Shown here: positions 7,125 to 8,220 of the stretch, in pieces | Layout of the letters: every line of letters starts with the position of its first letter | Position numbering within the stretch: the stretch's first letter is position 1 | Assembly (NCBI GenBank): GCA_910579835.1 | Contig: CAJTWQ010000042.1 | Coordinates: 1 to 8,220 of the forward strand | Direction: 5' to 3' | Length of the DNA: 8,220 nt | Origin: an uncultured Ruminococcus sp. | GTDB lineage: Bacteria; Bacillota; Clostridia; Oscillospirales; Ruminococcaceae | Program-made: the position numbers and the translations under genes | The notes under the pieces: generated by a model | Databases searched by the model: none | What the model was told of the DNA's origin: nothing | What the model saw: only the letters and a program-made list of their open reading frames with translations

Positions 7125-7226
7125 TCAGATACATCTGTACCGCAGGCAAGCCTCATGCTTATTGTGTTTGTTTTTATATTCAATTATCGAATTAATTTGT
7201 TTATTTGCAAACACAATACTCACCAT
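7125..7226 (-). CDS. Possible 33-aa peptide behind the orphan promoter, or 5' end of a decayed gene
   Basis: The leftward transcript from the 7277-7249 promoter would first meet an AAGGATGG-like ribosome site (7230-7223). A short frame starts at ATG 7226, or GTG 7214, which has the better spacing of eight bases (29 aa). It begins MVSIVFANKQINSIIEYKNK and ends RYRCI at TGA 7127-7125. It is polar and lysine/asparagine-rich, with no family I recognise. The good upstream signals and early stop suggest the 5' stump of a broken gene more than a genuine peptide. Confidence 0.25.
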   Translation of the reverse strand: MVSIVFANKQINSIIEYKNKHNKHEACLRYRCI

Positions 7227-7273
7227 CCTTTCGTTTAATATAATTTGCATTATATCACTTTATTTTGTGTTTG
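7160..7273. repeat. Three copies of an 11-base motif (TATTGTGTTTG) around the orphan promoter
   Basis: TATTGTGTTTG at 7160-7170 is exactly inverted at 7208-7218 (CAAACACAATA) and occurs again, with one mismatch, at 7263-7273 (TTTTGTGTTTG). The last copy overlaps the -35 and spacer of the leftward promoter, and the other two lie just downstream of its start point. That placement is typical of an operator set, although the exact inverted pair could also form an 11-bp hairpin with a 37-base loop. Confidence 0.45.
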
Positions 7274-7277
7274 TCAA
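7249..7277 (-). promoter_or_regulatory. Consensus extended -10 promoter, orphan
   Basis: On the minus strand TTGACA (7277-7272) and TATAAT (7254-7249) are separated by exactly 17 bases, with TG one base before the -10 (TGATATAAT). This is the best promoter match in the window. Transcription would start near 7242 and run left into a region without a recognisable gene. It lies about 90 bp after the stop of the DUF4261 gene, so it is not that gene's promoter. Confidence 0.72.
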
Positions 7278-7364
7278 GTCTTTTTCAAACCGGATTTTTA
7301 ATCAGTATTTTTCTTATCATTATCATGCCCAAAATGTCTATTCAAGCGTTCACACAGAGTATAA

Positions 7365-8220
7365 TTAATTTCTGCTCCCTGATGCAAACTCCCCCATATT
7401 AACGTCAATTACTTTGCGAATAGGCTGAATCAATGATTCTTCATACTGACACTTCCACTGAATATCTCTTGACATTCTGCCGTTTTCAATTCCGTCAATG
7501 GTGTGGCCGCTTTCAATAGGATTCTCATTATCATACAAATACGAGAGCATATTGTAGGCATGATTTACAACATAATTTGGGTCTTCACCGTGAAAATGAT
7601 ACTGCAAATCAGGCATAAACAATGTTTTCATACCAAGGGTGTCAACAAGCATATCGTCTGTACCTTCAATTTTAAAGAAACGTACATTCACTGCAAAATA
7701 AATAAATCTATCCTCATGAGGAATATTATGGCTACGAATAGCTTCTGCCGTGAACATTTTACCCGAGTTCCGAAAATAAACTGCCTTACAGCTCGGGAAA
7801 AGTTCAATCAAAGCCTCCGCGCAGTCCATAAGCATATTCGCACGGTCTTTGTAATAAAGACCTGCACCGAGCATATCCGAGGCGAGTACCTGATATTTGC
7901 AGCTTGCAAGTATCTCCTCGGATTCAGGGCAATCCCACATCTGACTTCTTGTCAGCGTATCAATTGAATTTTCGTCAAAATCAGTACAGCTAATTATATG
8001 TAAAATCGGCGGAACCGAATCGTCTTTAAATTCAGATTTATACCTATTTGCAGCAAAACTTGAAACTTTCTCATCATAGCCGAAGCATTCTGTTTCTTCA
8101 CCGAGATGCTTTTTCATAACAGCTTCGATCGTTAATCTATCTGGTATTTCAAAGTATTCTTCCATTAAGAACTGCATCATAAACACAAGTTTCGATTCAT
8201 CTTTCTGCGTAATATCCTGT
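7365..8220 (-). CDS. DUF4261 domain-containing protein, 5' end outside the window
   Basis: The frame is open to the right edge (284 residues visible). Codons upstream of the possible GTG at 8186 still fit the protein (QDITQKDESKLVFMMQFLM), so the true start is probably outside. The middle has PPILHIISC and a segment around AEALIELFPSCKAVYFRNSGK, which resembles the region preceding the domain in this family. The C-terminal DUF4261 domain lies at about 7490-7720: NVRFF, DTLGMKTLFMPDLQYHFHG, DPNYVVNHAYNMLSYLYD, and GHTIDG. No signal peptide, membrane span or catalytic motif is evident, so it is probably cytosolic. The family function is not established to my knowledge. It ends with TAA at 7367-7365, and no terminator is visible before the orphan promoter. 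Confidence 0.78.
   Translation of the reverse strand, partial: QDITQKDESKLVFMMQFLMEEYFEIPDRLTIEAVMKKHLGEETECFGYDEKVSSFAANRYKSEFKDDSVPPILHIISCTDFDENSIDTLTRSQMWDCPESEEILASCKYQVLASDMLGAGLYYKDRANMLMDCAEALIELFPSCKAVYFRNSGKMFTAEAIRSHNIPHEDRFIYFAVNVRFFKIEGTDDMLVDTLGMKTLFMPDLQYHFHGEDPNYVVNHAYNMLSYLYDNENPIESGHTIDGIENGRMSRDIQWKCQYEESLIQPIRKVIDVNMGEFASGSRN

Larger units (their letters stand above)
6904..7364. other. Gene-poor AT-rich gap of 461 bp with an orphan promoter
   Basis: No convincing gene is visible on either strand. Minus-strand frames (6923-7183) and plus-strand frames (7023-7238, or from ATG 7053) are open for 60-90 codons, but they use TTG starts or lack ribosome sites and match no family I know. 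A rightward extended -10 (TGCTATAAT, 7010-7018) has no good -35 and no gene behind it. The notable content is the consensus leftward promoter at 7249-7277 and the repeated 11-base motif, listed separately. The stretch may be the wreck of a lost gene or encode a small RNA. I see no terminator for the leftward DUF4261 gene here. Confidence 0.6.

Noticed and set aside
6923..7183. Leftward 86-aa frame behind the orphan promoter
   Set aside because: It has a TTG start without a ribosome site, is in a different frame from the well-placed ATG/GTG start, and has no recognisable domain. It could be debris of a frameshifted gene but cannot be supported.
7023..7238. Rightward 71-aa frame (61 aa from ATG 7053) behind an extended -10 element
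   Set aside because: There is no ribosome site and no proper -35. It has no family match and runs through the orphan promoter's downstream motif copies.
7503..7967. 154-aa plus-strand frame
   Set aside because: It is antisense to the DUF4261 coding region and is a shadow frame with no family features.

Overview
The window looks like a low-GC, Gram-positive gut Firmicute, most likely Ruminococcus or a close relative. The main reason is a secreted protein ending in a textbook type I dockerin (the cellulosome plug-in module). Strong Shine-Dalgarno sites, TTGAAA/TATAAT-type promoters and AT-rich spacers agree with this. Genus is inference; no marker gene is present.

Layout. (1) At 1-68 the first 22 codons of proC run leftward off the edge. 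Back-to-back promoters between it and the next gene fire left (154-182) and right (261-289). (2) 324-2750 encodes an 808-aa secreted, dockerin-bearing DUF4874/DUF4832 protein with CBM9-like and Ig-like modules. A hairpin at 2757-2780 with U-tracts on both sides terminates it and the convergent operon. (3) 2849-5043 (minus) is a two-gene, translationally coupled operon (GTGA overlap) of WYL-domain proteins. The first has a winged-helix region and the second has no visible DNA-binding domain. (4) From the same 148-bp intergenic region, rtcB (RNA 3'-phosphate/5'-OH ligase, all metal and guanylylation residues present) is transcribed rightward. It is followed after 12 bp by a DIP1984-family gene that breaks off after about 64 residues and runs into the last ~75 residues of a SAM-dependent methyltransferase, apparently a deletion junction. 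A strong terminator follows. (5) 6904-7364 has no convincing gene. It does contain a consensus leftward promoter (TTGACA-17-TATAAT with extended -10) and three copies of an 11-base motif around it. (6) 7365-8220 (minus) is a DUF4261 protein whose 5' end is beyond the window.

How the parts may work together. The most interesting arrangement is the WYL pair divergent from rtcB. Characterised WYL regulators such as PafBC and DriD respond to nucleic-acid damage signals, and E. coli rtcB is controlled by a dedicated sensor (RtcR). A WYL pair sensing RNA or DNA damage and switching on RNA repair is therefore a reasonable, untested hypothesis. The dockerin protein is an independent unit, probably for plant-polysaccharide breakdown at the cell surface.
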